Notes: generated by a model not told the origin, from the letters alone. Shown: positions 31,012-38,911, counted from the first letter of the stretch. The stretch is DNA of 38,911 nt from an uncultured Euryhalocaulis sp. (GCA_913055605.1 CAJXKJ010000028.1:1-38911), one strand, 5' to 3'. Numbers and translations are program-made.

Positions 31012-33069
31012 ATGACGCAGACCACGACCTCCCGCCTTCTGGGCCAGACCGCGCTCGCCGCGCTCGCGCTGGCGGCGCTTCCGGCCGCCGCCTCGGCCCA
31101 GCAGTCCGGCGCCCGGACCGCCATGCCCTATCTGGACCGCGTCGTGGTCACCGGCACCCGCAGCGAGCGGGAGCTGCGCGACAATATCGGCAATATCGCC
31201 GTCATGCCCCCGGCGGAGCTTGAGTTCATCAATCCCCAGGTCCCGTCCGAGGCGCTGAACCGCCTGGCCGGCGTCAACGTCCAGCGCGGCAGCGGGGTGG
31301 AGCATCTGACCGCCATCCGCTCCCCGGTCCTGACCGGCGGCGCCGGCGCGGGCTCCTATCTGTATCTGGAGGAAGGCGTGCCGATGCGCGCCCCCGCCTT
31401 CGCCAACGTCAACGGCCTGTTCGACGCCAATGACCCGATCGCCGGCGGGATCGAGGTGATCCGCGGCCCCGGCGGCGCGCTCTACGGCTCCAACGCCGTC
31501 CACGGCATGGTCAATTATCTGGTGCGCGGTCCGGCCACCGAGCCCGGCAATTATGTCGAGGCGTCCTGGGGCTCCTTTAACCGCTACACCGCCCGCGGCT
31601 GGACCTCGCAGACCTGGGACGAGGAAGGCAGCGGGATCTTCGCCGGCTTCTCCGGCCTCAGCGACGGCGGCTACCGCTACGATTCCGGCGTCGACGACCA
31701 GAAGGGCACGGTCCGCATCGACCTCAATCGCGGCCGCATGACGACCAAGACGATCATCAGCGTCGTCAACATCAACCAGGAAACCGCCGGCTACTCGCCC
31801 GGCTATCAGGGCGCGCTGCGCAAGGCCAACCCGAATCCGGAGGCCTATCGCGACGTGGACGCGGTGCGCTGGTCCACCCGTATCGACGTCAACACCGACA
31901 ATGGCTGGACGCTCAGCGCCACGCCCTACGCCCGCACGAACTATATGGAGTTCAAGCAGCACTTCTTCCCGTCGGGCAGCGTGGAGACCAACGGCCACTG
32001 GTCGCTCGGCGGCCAGTTCGCCGCCTACAAGCAGATGGAGAACCTCTCCCTGATCTTCGGGACCGACCTGGAATACACCGAGGGCTTCACGCGCGAGGTC
32101 CAGGCCAACCCCACGCTGTTCTCCTTCATCCAGGGCACGCACTACGACTATGTCGTCCAGTCCACGATCGCCGCGCCTTACGTCCACGCCGAATACCAGC
32201 TGTCCGAACGGCTGCGGCTGGAGGGCGGCCTGCGCGCCGAGTTCACGACCTATGACTACGACACCAACATCCCCGCCCAGACCTTCGGCCGCTATCTGAT
32301 CGCCGCCGACCGGACCGACGACTACACCGCGCTCACCCCCAATATCGGCCTGTCCTACGATTTGTCCGACGACGCCATCGTCTGGGCGCGCTATGTGCGC
32401 GGCGCCCGCGCGCCCCAGGAATCCGACGTCTATCGCCTGCAGCCGACGCAAATCGTGGGCGAGGCGGACGAGGAATATATCGACAGTGTGGAAACCGGCG
32501 TGCGCGGCCAGACCGGCCGCGCGGCGTTCGAGCTGGTCGGCTTCTATATGTACAAGCGCAATCTGTTCTTCCGCGACGCCGACGGCTTCAACGTCACCGA
32601 CGGCGAGACCCAGCATATCGGGCTGGAGGCGTCGGCCTCGTTCCGGCTGACCGACCGGTTCGAGCTGCGCGGCTCCGGCACGCTGGCCGAGCACACCTAT
32701 GAGTTCGACCGCCCGGTCGCCGCCGCCGGCGAAAGCATCGTCAGCGGGACGGAGATCGACACCGCGCCGAACCTGCTGCTGAACGCCCAGCTGGTCTGGA
32801 CCCCGGTCGACAACGTCACCGCCGAACTCGCCTGGTCCCATGTCAGCGAGTACTACACCGACGCCGAAAACCTGCGCGAATATCCGGGCCACGACGTGTT
32901 CGACCTGCGCCTGGCCTGGCAGGCGACCGAGGCGTTCAACGTCTTCGGCGCCGTGCGCAACATCTTCGACGAGGAATATGCCGAACGCGCCGATTACGGC
33001 TTCGGCAACGACCGCTATTTCCCGGGCGAGGGCACGGCCTACACGATCGGCTTCGGCGCGGCGTTCTGA
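31012..33069 (+). CDS. TonB-dependent outer-membrane receptor
   Basis: A 685-residue outer-membrane protein. A signal peptide (about 1-29, cleavage at ASA-Q) is followed by a TonB-box-like VVVTGTR segment (about 43-49). The plug domain (about 52-160) contains the typical ALNRLAGVNVQRG and IEVIRGPGGALYGSNAVHGMV stretches. A 22-strand barrel follows and ends in the terminal aromatic residue F685 (YTIGFGAAF), recognised by the BAM machinery. The ligand is not evident: length and plug resemble siderophore and vitamin B12 receptors of the ColI/FecA class, but no ferric-uptake or cobalamin genes are adjacent. Divergent from the membrane-anchored regulator, which may control it. Confidence 0.94.
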   Translation: MTQTTTSRLLGQTALAALALAALPAAASAQQSGARTAMPYLDRVVVTGTRSERELRDNIGNIAVMPPAELEFINPQVPSEALNRLAGVNVQRGSGVEHLTAIRSPVLTGGAGAGSYLYLEEGVPMRAPAFANVNGLFDANDPIAGGIEVIRGPGGALYGSNAVHGMVNYLVRGPATEPGNYVEASWGSFNRYTARGWTSQTWDEEGSGIFAGFSGLSDGGYRYDSGVDDQKGTVRIDLNRGRMTTKTIISVVNINQETAGYSPGYQGALRKANPNPEAYRDVDAVRWSTRIDVNTDNGWTLSATPYARTNYMEFKQHFFPSGSVETNGHWSLGGQFAAYKQMENLSLIFGTDLEYTEGFTREVQANPTLFSFIQGTHYDYVVQSTIAAPYVHAEYQLSERLRLEGGLRAEFTTYDYDTNIPAQTFGRYLIAADRTDDYTALTPNIGLSYDLSDDAIVWARYVRGARAPQESDVYRLQPTQIVGEADEEYIDSVETGVRGQTGRAAFELVGFYMYKRNLFFRDADGFNVTDGETQHIGLEASASFRLTDRFELRGSGTLAEHTYEFDRPVAAAGESIVSGTEIDTAPNLLLNAQLVWTPVDNVTAELAWSHVSEYYTDAENLREYPGHDVFDLRLAWQATEAFNVFGAVRNIFDEEYAERADYGFGNDRYFPGEGTAYTIGFGAAF

Positions 33070-33094
33070 TCCTGCGTCCCGTCGGACTGGGGCA

Positions 33095-33121
33095 GGGGGG
33101 CTTTCCGCCGGTCAGCCCCCC
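33095..33121. terminator. Inverted repeat between convergent genes
   Basis: GGGGGGCT (33095-33102) and AGCCCCCC (33114-33121) form a perfect 8-bp stem with an 11-base loop. It lies between the receptor gene and the minus-strand membrane gene, overlapping the stop of the latter. It could act in both directions but lacks a T tract. Confidence 0.4.
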
Positions 33122-33582
33122 GCCGCCGCCATCCCTTTTGGGCGGGTCCAGCGATAGGACAGCCAGACCAGACCGACATTCGCCGCCGCCACGCTGAGCC
33201 ACAGCGCGATATCGACGGGCTCGGGCTGCGTCCGGATCAACCCGGTACGCTCCAGCCTGGACAGGACGCCGCCAAAGATCAGCACTGCGGCCACGCTTGC
33301 GATCGCGCTGGGCAGGAAGCGGCGCGGAAAAGCCACGTTCAGGATCAACAGGACGACCCCCGACGCCAGCACGTAGGGCCACACCTCCGGGAAATAGGCC
33401 AGCGCCCCGGCCAGCACGACAAGCGCCACGCCCGGCCCGGACAAGGCCTGCCCCTCCGCGCCGCGCATGATCACGGCCAGCACGGCGAACAGCAGAACGG
33501 CCGCGGGATATTCCAGAACCTTCACCAGGACCGCCCGCCACACCGCGTTGGCGAGGCGGCCGCGGTCGAAGGCCGGCGTCAC
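33112..33582 (-). CDS. Small multi-pass membrane protein, unknown function
   Basis: A 156-residue hydrophobic protein with about five helices (about 25-40, 46-62, 65-85, 90-112 and 126-145). The cytoplasmic ends are Arg-rich, with an RWTRPKGMA tail. The start is GTG at 33582, overlapping the stop of the acyl-CoA synthetase gene as GTGA, so the two should be co-translated. The frame continues open for nearly 1 kb upstream, antisense-like across the synthetase gene, but that part is Arg/Gly-rich junk typical of a shadow frame. I recognise no family. Its coupling suggests work with the synthetase, for example on a lipid substrate; that is inference only. Confidence 0.72.
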   Translation of the reverse strand: MTPAFDRGRLANAVWRAVLVKVLEYPAAVLLFAVLAVIMRGAEGQALSGPGVALVVLAGALAYFPEVWPYVLASGVVLLILNVAFPRRFLPSAIASVAAVLIFGGVLSRLERTGLIRTQPEPVDIALWLSVAAANVGLVWLSYRWTRPKGMAAAGG

Positions 33583-35138
33583 GCCGGCTCCTGCTCCGGA
33601 TTGCGCTCGGCCCAGTCCTTGCGCAGGACCTGTTTCTTGATCTTGCCGCTGGGCGTGCGCTCGATGCTGTCGACAAAGACGATATGGGTCGGGCGCTTGT
33701 ATCCGGCCAGCCGCTCCTTGGCGAAGGCGCGGATCTTCTCTTCGGTCAGGCCCTCGCGCGCGACGATGTAGGCCGCGCCGACCTCGGTCCATTTCGGGTG
33801 CGGCACGCCGATCAGGGCGATGTCGGCAATGCCCTCGCATTCCAGCATGATGGACTCGACCTCGGCCGGGTACACGTTCTCCCCGCCGCTGATGAACATG
33901 TCCTTCAGCCGGTCGACCAGATACAGGAAGCCTTGGTCGTCCAGATAGCCGCCGTCGCCGGTCTTGAACCAGTCGCCGTCGAACGAGGCCTCGTTCGCGT
34001 CCGGCCGGTTCCAGTAGCCGGGCGTGACGGACGGCCCGCGCACCCAGATCTCGCCGACCTCGCCCGGCCCGGCGTCGTTGCCGTCCGGCGTCACGATCCG
34101 CACGCTCATGCTGGCCAGCGGGATGCCCAGCGATCCGGGCTTGTCCTGCATCATCTGGCCGTCCAGCGGCATGCCGGTCACGCTCCCCGCCTCGGTCATG
34201 CCGAACCCGTTGGTCAGCAGCACCCCGTCCTTCCACATGTCGAACTGGATCGACGGGGCCAGCGGCGCGCCGCCGCTGCACCAGGCGATGGTGCGCGAAA
34301 AATCGGCCTCGCCGTATTCCGGCTGGTCGCGCAGCACCTGCACGATCTGCGGCACGGTGAACATATGGGTGATCCCCATATCCGGGTCGGACAGATATTT
34401 CAGCGTCGCCCCGGCGTCGAACCGGTCGGTCATCCACACCCGCATCCCGTTCAGCATGGACGTGTGCAGCAGCGCGATCAGCCCGCCGACATGGAACAGC
34501 GGCACGTCGCACAGCATCGCGCAGGTGCGGTCCAGCTGGTTGATCCATGTGAAATTCTGGGAGGAGAACCAGGCCCCGCGCACCGTCACGATCGCGCCCT
34601 TGGGCCGCCCCGTCGTGCCGGACGTATAGAGCAGGGTCCAGGGCGCCTCCGGATCCTCGATCTCATAGCGCTTCTTGGCCTTGCCGTGCGCCTTCAGCGC
34701 CGCCTGCAGCGTCTCGCCATGCGCGCCGATGCTCTCGGCGCGGCAGCCGGCGAAGCCCTCCGCGGCCGTCGCCGCCTGCGCCGCGAACTCGTCCTCGTGG
34801 TACAGGATCACCGGCTCGGCGTCCTCGACCAGCACCCGCATCTCCCCGCCCGTCCGGCGCCAGTTCAGCGGCTCGAAGATCAGGCCCGCGCGGGCGCAGG
34901 CATAGAACAGCACCGGATAATGCGCCCCGTTGCGCGCCAGCAGGGCGATCCGGTCGCCCGCCTTCACGCCGTCCTGCGCCAGCAGCCATTCGGCGCAGCT
35001 GTCGATCTGCGCATCCAGTTCGGAATAGGTCAGGCGCAGGCCGGAGAACATCTCCGCCACCGCCATCGCGCCGCCCGCGCCGTCGGCCCAGCGCGCCACG
35101 ACGTCTTTTTTCAGCCAATCAACGTTCTCGACGGGCAT
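33579..35138 (-). CDS. AMP-dependent acyl-CoA synthetase (fatty-acid/aryl CoA ligase family)
   Basis: A 519-residue adenylate-forming enzyme that activates a carboxylic acid to its acyl-CoA through an acyl-AMP. The P-loop YTSGTTGRPKG is at 171-181. The A5 motif NGFGMTEAG, the hinge motif with KTGDGGYLDDQGFLYLVDR, the GGENVYPAEVE motif and the C-terminal PSGKIKK with the catalytic lysine (K502) are all present. Length is normal. Substrate class (medium/long chain or aromatic) is not decidable; a family-typical aromatic-acid-type MFS transporter is encoded 2 kb away but not in the same unit. The start is ATG at 35138 (MPVENVDWLKKD). Downstream, a GTGA overlap couples it to a small membrane protein. 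Confidence 0.94.
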   Translation of the reverse strand: MPVENVDWLKKDVVARWADGAGGAMAVAEMFSGLRLTYSELDAQIDSCAEWLLAQDGVKAGDRIALLARNGAHYPVLFYACARAGLIFEPLNWRRTGGEMRVLVEDAEPVILYHEDEFAAQAATAAEGFAGCRAESIGAHGETLQAALKAHGKAKKRYEIEDPEAPWTLLYTSGTTGRPKGAIVTVRGAWFSSQNFTWINQLDRTCAMLCDVPLFHVGGLIALLHTSMLNGMRVWMTDRFDAGATLKYLSDPDMGITHMFTVPQIVQVLRDQPEYGEADFSRTIAWCSGGAPLAPSIQFDMWKDGVLLTNGFGMTEAGSVTGMPLDGQMMQDKPGSLGIPLASMSVRIVTPDGNDAGPGEVGEIWVRGPSVTPGYWNRPDANEASFDGDWFKTGDGGYLDDQGFLYLVDRLKDMFISGGENVYPAEVESIMLECEGIADIALIGVPHPKWTEVGAAYIVAREGLTEEKIRAFAKERLAGYKRPTHIVFVDSIERTPSGKIKKQVLRKDWAERNPEQEPA

Positions 35139-35247
35139 TGCCGGATCCTGCTTCCCTTTCGCGCCGCTGTGCGCGGCTCCCCCATATTCGCCGGAGACTT
35201 CTGCCTTCGCCCGCCGCGATCTTCAATAGCGGCGGACCCCGCGCCTA

Positions 35248-35595
35248 GTGCGACGGCCGGCTCAGGATCCAGGCCGCGCACACCGCGCACACCGCGCCGG
35301 GCACGAACGCCATCGCCCCGCGCAGCAGGAAGAAGGACACGACCGAACTGACCGCCATCGCCCCCACGGCGGACATCTTGGCGGCGGGGGAGATCACGCC
35401 CCGCTCGCGGAAGGCGCGGATCGGCGGGCCCAGCGAGGGATGCTCCATGATCCGCTTTTCCCAGGCGGGATTGGAGCGGGCGAACAGGATCGCCGCGATC
35501 AGAAAGAAGACCACCGACGGCATGACGGGCAGGAAGGCGCCGATAACGCCCAGCGCCACGAAAAACAGTCCCGCCAGCATCAGAAGGATCCGCAT
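35248..35595 (-). CDS. YbaN family (DUF454) inner-membrane protein
   Basis: A 115-residue protein matching DUF454. The N-terminal helix (about 2-20) leads into the signature GAFLPVMPSVVFFLIAA segment (about 19-35), then FARSNPAWEKRIMEHPSLGPPI (35-56), which is characteristic. Two more helices (about 71-90 and 92-110) follow. ATG at 35595 gives the family start (MRILLMLAG); the longer TTG start at 35631 adds residues with no family match. Function of the family is unknown. It is 109 bases before the acyl-CoA synthetase start and could be in a unit with it. Confidence 0.9.
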
Positions 35596-35664
35596 GGATG
35601 GCGGTGTCCGCCGCCCGGGGGCGCACGTCAATAGCGCCCGGTTTCGGCCTGCCGGGTTCCGCTC

Positions 35665-35700
35665 AAAGAAAAAGGGCGGCGGATCGCTCCGCCGCCCTTT
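35665..35700 (-). terminator. Rho-independent terminator of the MetE-like gene
   Basis: AAAGGGCGGCGG (35671-35682) and CCGCCGCCCTTT (35689-35700) form a perfect 12-bp stem with a 6-base loop. Read on the minus strand, the stem is followed by TTTTTCTTT (complement of 35665-35673), a proper uridine tract. It begins 23 bases after the stop of the minus-strand gene at 35723. Confidence 0.88.
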
Positions 35701-35722
35701 CCGTATGGCGTGGCGCCGGCGG

Positions 35723-36862
35723 TCAGGCCGCCTTGCGCTGCGGGTCGACCCCGCCCCAATAGTCCTCGGCCACCGCGACCGCGAGCTCCAGCTTGCGGCG
35801 CTGGACGTCGAAATCCAGGTCGTTGCCGTGCTCGGTGGAGGAGAAGCCGCACTGGGCGCTGACGGCCAGCTGGTCCTTGTCCAGAACCAGGGTCGCCTCG
35901 TCGATGCGGCGCTTGACCTGGTCCTTGGTCTCCATCTCGGCCTTCTTGGAGCTGATGACGCCCAGCACCACCGTGGTGTCCTTCTTGGCGTAGCGCAGCG
36001 GCGCGAACGTGCCGGAGCGCTCGTCGTCGAACTCCAGGAAGAAGCCGTCGATGTTCAGCTCGCCGAACATCGCCTCGGCGACCGGGTCATAGCCGCCCTC
36101 GGCCACCCAGGCGCTGCGGAAATTGCCGCGGCACAGATGGATGGTGATGCGCATGTCGTCCGGACGGTCCTCGATGCAGCGGTTCAGCAGGTCCGCGTAC
36201 AGCGTGGCCAGCTTGTCCGGGTCTTCTCCGCGGGCCTCGGTGTCCGCGCGGAATTTCGGGTCGCACAGATAGGCCAGATTGGTGTCGTCGAACTGCAGGT
36301 AACGGCAGCCGGCGGCGGCCAGGTCGTTCACCTCGTCCTTGTAGACCTGCACCAGGTCTTCGAAGAATTCCTCCAGGTCCGGATAGGCTTCCTTGGAGAT
36401 GCCTTCGCGGCCGGCGCGGAAGTGCGCCATGGACGGGGAGGGGATGGTGATCTTCGGCACTTCGCTGGTGTGCTGCGCGATGAATTCATAGTCCGCGCGC
36501 ATGATCGGCTTGGAGTGCTTCAGCTTGCCCGTCGTCACCAGTTTCGGCGGCGCGAACTCAAGGTCGCCGCCCGCCTTCTGGAATTTCTTGGCGATGCCGC
36601 CCTGGGCTTCCATGCCGTCGATCTGGACCAGGAAGTCGGTGTGAAAGTGCGTGCGGCGGAATTCGCCGTCCGTGATGCCCTTCAGGCCCACGTCTTCCTG
36701 CAGCTTGATCGCTTCCTTGATGGCTTCGTTTTCGACGTCCCTCAGTTCGGCGTCGGAAATCTCGCCGGCCTTGTGGCGCTTGCGCGCCGCCAGCAGGGGC
36801 GCGGGGCGCAGCAGGCTGCCGACATGGTCCGCGCGGAACGGGCCGTTCGGATGGGTAGGCAT
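35723..36862 (-). CDS. MetE C-terminal-like (cobalamin-independent methionine synthase family) methyltransferase
   Basis: A 379-residue protein equivalent to the catalytic C-terminal half of MetE (MetE is about 750 residues). The N-terminal RADHVGSLLRP (10-20), the DGEFRR motif (65-70), the zinc ligands H242 and C244 in IHLCRGN, and C338 in SAQCGFSS are in place. In full MetE this half transfers a methyl group to homocysteine; stand-alone members (YxjG/YxjH, MesD-like) may use other methyl donors, so methionine synthesis is likely but not certain. A clear intrinsic terminator follows. GAGAGGAT upstream of the ATG at 36862 acts as ribosome binding site. Confidence 0.93.
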   Translation of the reverse strand: MPTHPNGPFRADHVGSLLRPAPLLAARKRHKAGEISDAELRDVENEAIKEAIKLQEDVGLKGITDGEFRRTHFHTDFLVQIDGMEAQGGIAKKFQKAGGDLEFAPPKLVTTGKLKHSKPIMRADYEFIAQHTSEVPKITIPSPSMAHFRAGREGISKEAYPDLEEFFEDLVQVYKDEVNDLAAAGCRYLQFDDTNLAYLCDPKFRADTEARGEDPDKLATLYADLLNRCIEDRPDDMRITIHLCRGNFRSAWVAEGGYDPVAEAMFGELNIDGFFLEFDDERSGTFAPLRYAKKDTTVVLGVISSKKAEMETKDQVKRRIDEATLVLDKDQLAVSAQCGFSSTEHGNDLDFDVQRRKLELAVAVAEDYWGGVDPQRKAA

Positions 36863-37185
36863 GTGAATTCTTATCCTCTCGGGTTTCTTTCGGTTTCAAG
36901 CGACTGGCGTCCCGTCCGGAACGCCTCGGAGTTTTCCACACGTGCAAATAGGCCCGCGGCCGGCGATCGCCGCCCCGGCTGGTGCACGTTTCCTCTCTCC
37001 GTATTATTGCCCTTGGATATACCGGTCTTCATGACGATTGGCCACCGGAAAGCCTGAAAAATCGGGCCGATCTTGTTTGCCCCGCGCCTGAAATTCGCTG
37101 TATCAGAAGGACAGGGAAACAAACTCGGCGGCCGGAACGCGCCGCGGCGCGCCCCGCACGGGCGCGATAGGGGAGGAAATAAGAT
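36863..37185. promoter_or_regulatory. Divergent promoter region (323 bases) with a nested dyad
   Basis: No gene was recognised here. The palindrome CGGCGATCGCCG (36961-36972) lies almost exactly midway between the inverted arms ACGTGCA (36940-36946) and TGCACGT (36983-36989). This looks like an operator for one or both divergent genes. A hairpin CGCGCCC/GGGCGCG (37148-37166) precedes a strong ribosome binding site (GGGGAGG, 37170-37176) for the MFS gene. No SAM riboswitch was recognised upstream of the MetE-like gene. Specific -35/-10 boxes were not assigned. Confidence 0.5.
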
Positions 37186-38526
37186 ATGGCGGATATCCGC
37201 ACCGAACTGGAACAGCGTCCCATGAACGGGTTCCAGATCTTCGTCGTCTCGGTCATGGTGTTCCTGAACGGGCTGGACGGGTTCGATGTGCTGGCGATCT
37301 CCTTCGCCGGCACGCGCATCATCCCCGACTGGGGGATCGGCGCGGATACGTTCGGCTGGCTGATCAGCGCCGGCCTGATCGGGATGATGGCGGGATCCTT
37401 CGTGATCGCCCCGTTCGCCGACCGGTTCGGCCGCCGCGCGCTAACGCTGATCGCGCTGGTCATGGTGACGGTCGGCATGTTCGCCTCCGCCTTCTCCCAC
37501 TCCGTCGCGATCCTGTTCTTCTGGCGCCTGATCACCGGCCTCGGCATCGGCACGATGCTGGCCGCCATCGCCAGTTTCACGGCTGAATACTCCAACGCCC
37601 GCAACCGCTCGCTGATGATCTCCATCATGGCAATCGGCTATCCGGCCGGCGGCGTGCTGGGCGGCATGGTCGCCGCATGGCTGGTCGCCACCACCGGCGC
37701 GTGGGAGCCGATCTTCATCTTCGGCGGCCTGTGCTCGCTGGTCGTGATCCCGCTGGTCTGGTTCTTCATTCCGGACTCGCTGGACTATCTGATCACCCGC
37801 CGTCCGAAAAACGCGCTGGAGAAGGCCAACAAGCTGCTGCCCAAGCTCGGCATGGCCAAGATCGACGTCCTGCCGGCGGCCGAGGCGCACGAGACCGACG
37901 TCCAGCCCTACAAAGTGCTGGCGAAGAACCATTTCGCCTCCACGGTGAAGATCGCCTGCGCCTATTTCCTCTATGCCTGGGTGCTGTATTTCGCGCTGCC
38001 CTGGCTGCCGGAGATGCTGCGCCTGGCCGGCCTGACCGCCTCGGCGGCGATTTCCGGCTCGGTCATCATGAATGGCGGCGGCGTGCTCGGCGGCATCCTG
38101 TTCGGCATGGTCGCCGGCAAATGGGGCGGCCTGCGCAACACGGTCGGCGGGGCGTGCGTCCTGGCCTTCCTGGCGCTGGTCGCGTTCGGCGCCGCGCCGT
38201 CCACGCTGGTCGTCATGGTCAGCCTCGGCTTCATCGTCGGCTTCTTCCTGATCGCCACCGTGTCGGGTCTGTACTCGACCTTCCCGGTGATCTTCCCGCC
38301 GACGGTGCGCACGACCGGGACGGGCCTGACCATCGGCTTCGGCCGGATCGGCGGCATCCTGGCGCCGATCGTCGGCGGCTATCTGATCGCCGCCGAATTC
38401 GACCGCGCGGTGTATTGCGCGATCATGGGCCTGCCGATCCTGGCCACCATGGTTCTGCTGCGCATGATTCCGGAGCTGAAAGGCCCGGCGGCGCGCGGCC
38501 AGATCCAGGCCGGCGGGGCGCACTGA
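37186..38526 (+). CDS. MFS transporter, aromatic acid:H+ symporter (AAHS) type
   Basis: A 446-residue 12-helix inner-membrane transporter. Helix 1 carries the AAHS-type D31-G-F-D34 motif. The MFS motif A loop is APFADRFGRR (75-84) and the LGIGTMLAAIASFTAEY segment in helix 4 is typical of PcaK/BenK relatives. A cytoplasmic loop of about 60 residues separates the two halves (about 200-255). The second half repeats the motif weakly. Related proteins take up protocatechuate, benzoate or hydroxybenzoates, but no catabolic genes are in view, so the substrate is unknown. ATG at 37186 has GGGGAGG upstream. Closed by two hairpins at 38528-38594. Confidence 0.92.
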   Translation: MADIRTELEQRPMNGFQIFVVSVMVFLNGLDGFDVLAISFAGTRIIPDWGIGADTFGWLISAGLIGMMAGSFVIAPFADRFGRRALTLIALVMVTVGMFASAFSHSVAILFFWRLITGLGIGTMLAAIASFTAEYSNARNRSLMISIMAIGYPAGGVLGGMVAAWLVATTGAWEPIFIFGGLCSLVVIPLVWFFIPDSLDYLITRRPKNALEKANKLLPKLGMAKIDVLPAAEAHETDVQPYKVLAKNHFASTVKIACAYFLYAWVLYFALPWLPEMLRLAGLTASAAISGSVIMNGGGVLGGILFGMVAGKWGGLRNTVGGACVLAFLALVAFGAAPSTLVVMVSLGFIVGFFLIATVSGLYSTFPVIFPPTVRTTGTGLTIGFGRIGGILAPIVGGYLIAAEFDRAVYCAIMGLPILATMVLLRMIPELKGPAARGQIQAGGAH

Positions 38527-38527
38527 G

Positions 38528-38594
38528 CGGACGCCTCGCGCGTCCGGCGGTTCAGTCGTAAACGGCCCCTTCGGCGCAATCCGCCGGAGGGGCC
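38528..38594 (+). terminator. Two successive hairpins after the MFS gene
   Basis: CGGACGC/GCGTCCG (38528-38534 and 38540-38546, loop CTCGC) begins one base after the stop. GGCCCCTTCGGCG/CGCCGGAGGGGCC (38564-38576 and 38582-38594, one G-T pair, 5-base loop) follows. Neither has a T tract, so they may be unusual terminators or mRNA stabilisers. Confidence 0.45.
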
Positions 38595-38651
38595 GCATCG
38601 CGTTCCGGGCTGGCCGGCGCGCGCAGGGAAAAGAACAAAAGCGAGGGACAC

Positions 38652-38911
38652 ATGACGGAACGGACCGCGGGCGACATCTTCATCGAACGGCTGGCCGCGA
38701 ACGGGGTCGGGCTGTGGCCGGAGACGCCCGGCGACCCGCCGGAGCTCGCCATCGGCCCGGGCCAATCGGGCGGCGCGGTGATCGATCTGCAGATCGCGCT
38801 TTCCGCCATCGGCTACGGGGTGGAGGGAACGGGCCTCTTCGACCCGGCGACCCAGGCCGCTATCGTCGCCTTCCAGCGACGCTTTCGGCCCGCCTGTCTC
38901 GACGGGATCGC
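38652..38911 (+). CDS. Peptidoglycan-binding-domain protein, AmiD C-terminal-like, cut by the window end
   Basis: The first 86 residues are visible and the frame is open at the window edge. After MTERTAGDIFIERLA comes a NGVGLWPE segment and then a PG_binding_1 domain (about 38-80 on) with the typical LQIALSAIGYGVEGTGLFDPATQAAIVAFQRRF pattern, named here by its features only: a repeated hydrophobic helix, a G-x-F-D turn and the AFQRRF end. This is how the C-terminal half of AmiD-type N-acetylmuramoyl-L-alanine amidases looks. The amidase_2 catalytic domain that should precede it is absent: the preceding 125 bases are hairpin-rich non-coding DNA after the MFS gene. There is no signal peptide. 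The ATG at 38652 follows GAGGGA. A downstream domain beyond the window is possible. Confidence 0.75.
   Translation, partial: MTERTAGDIFIERLAANGVGLWPETPGDPPELAIGPGQSGGAVIDLQIALSAIGYGVEGTGLFDPATQAAIVAFQRRFRPACLDGI

Noticed and set aside
33583-34548. An upstream extension of the small membrane gene across the acyl-CoA synthetase gene
   Set aside because: Shadow frame with Arg/Gly-rich content; the GTG at 33582 overlapping the synthetase stop is the natural start.
36863-37000. A SAM-II or other methionine riboswitch upstream of the MetE-like gene
   Set aside because: No conserved riboswitch core was recognised; the region shows simple inverted repeats instead.
1-38911. CRISPR arrays, tRNA/rRNA genes, transposases or integrases
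   Set aside because: Nothing resembling regularly spaced repeats, structural RNA genes or mobile-element enzymes was seen on either strand.

Overview
The window is about 38.9 kb of very GC-rich, gene-dense alphaproteobacterial chromosome. A gene-transfer-agent-type tail gene, a PleC-like cell-cycle kinase, CtrA-box-like sites and several family matches suggest the Caulobacterales/Maricaulales side (Hyphomonadaceae or Maricaulaceae-like). That placement is inference; no rRNA or other marker was available to confirm it. No tRNA, rRNA, CRISPR array, insertion sequence or replication origin was seen.

Region 1 (1-7.1 kb). The 3' part of a GTA ORFG15-like tail protein opens the window and is interrupted by a one-base frameshift. 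A CbpA-type DnaJ co-chaperone follows, then a PepSY protein / OmpR-type regulator / PhoQ-like kinase operon preceded by three TTCAG repeats. A 449-residue protein of unknown function and a DUF938 methyltransferase end the region.

Region 2 (7.1-16 kb). A DegP/HtrA protease, OmpR-type regulator and histidine kinase form an envelope-stress-like operon. An 11-bp-phased direct repeat lies in front of it, and two identical five-codon minicistrons sit between regulator and kinase. glnE (nitrogen control of glutamine synthetase) is next, then a tight four-gene module: a secreted four-EF-hand protein, an ECF sigma factor, a one-helix putative anti-sigma factor and a CnrX/Metal_resist-like periplasmic protein. 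This module is the best candidate for a little-described signalling system in the window.

Region 3 (16-24.4 kb). On the minus strand are a PleC-like multi-PAS histidine kinase with an acidic tail, two paralogous stand-alone receiver proteins, and aminopeptidase N. One receiver has Glu in place of the phosphorylated Asp. Each receiver gene has its own copy of a CtrA-box-like element. Divergent from pepN is the lytic transglycosylase mltF.

Region 4 (24.4-33.1 kb). A conserved protein of unknown function and a TVP38/DedA-like membrane protein come first. Formaldehyde detoxification follows: fghA, flanked by two paralogous small membrane proteins, and class III alcohol dehydrogenase coupled to a YaiI/DUF188 protein. 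A membrane-anchored winged-helix/TPR regulator is divergent from a TonB-dependent receptor.

Region 5 (33.1-38.9 kb). An AMP-dependent acyl-CoA synthetase is translationally coupled to a small membrane protein. Then come a DUF454 protein, a MetE-C-like methyltransferase with a clear intrinsic terminator, an aromatic-acid-type MFS transporter, and the start of a peptidoglycan-binding-domain protein that looks like half of an AmiD amidase.
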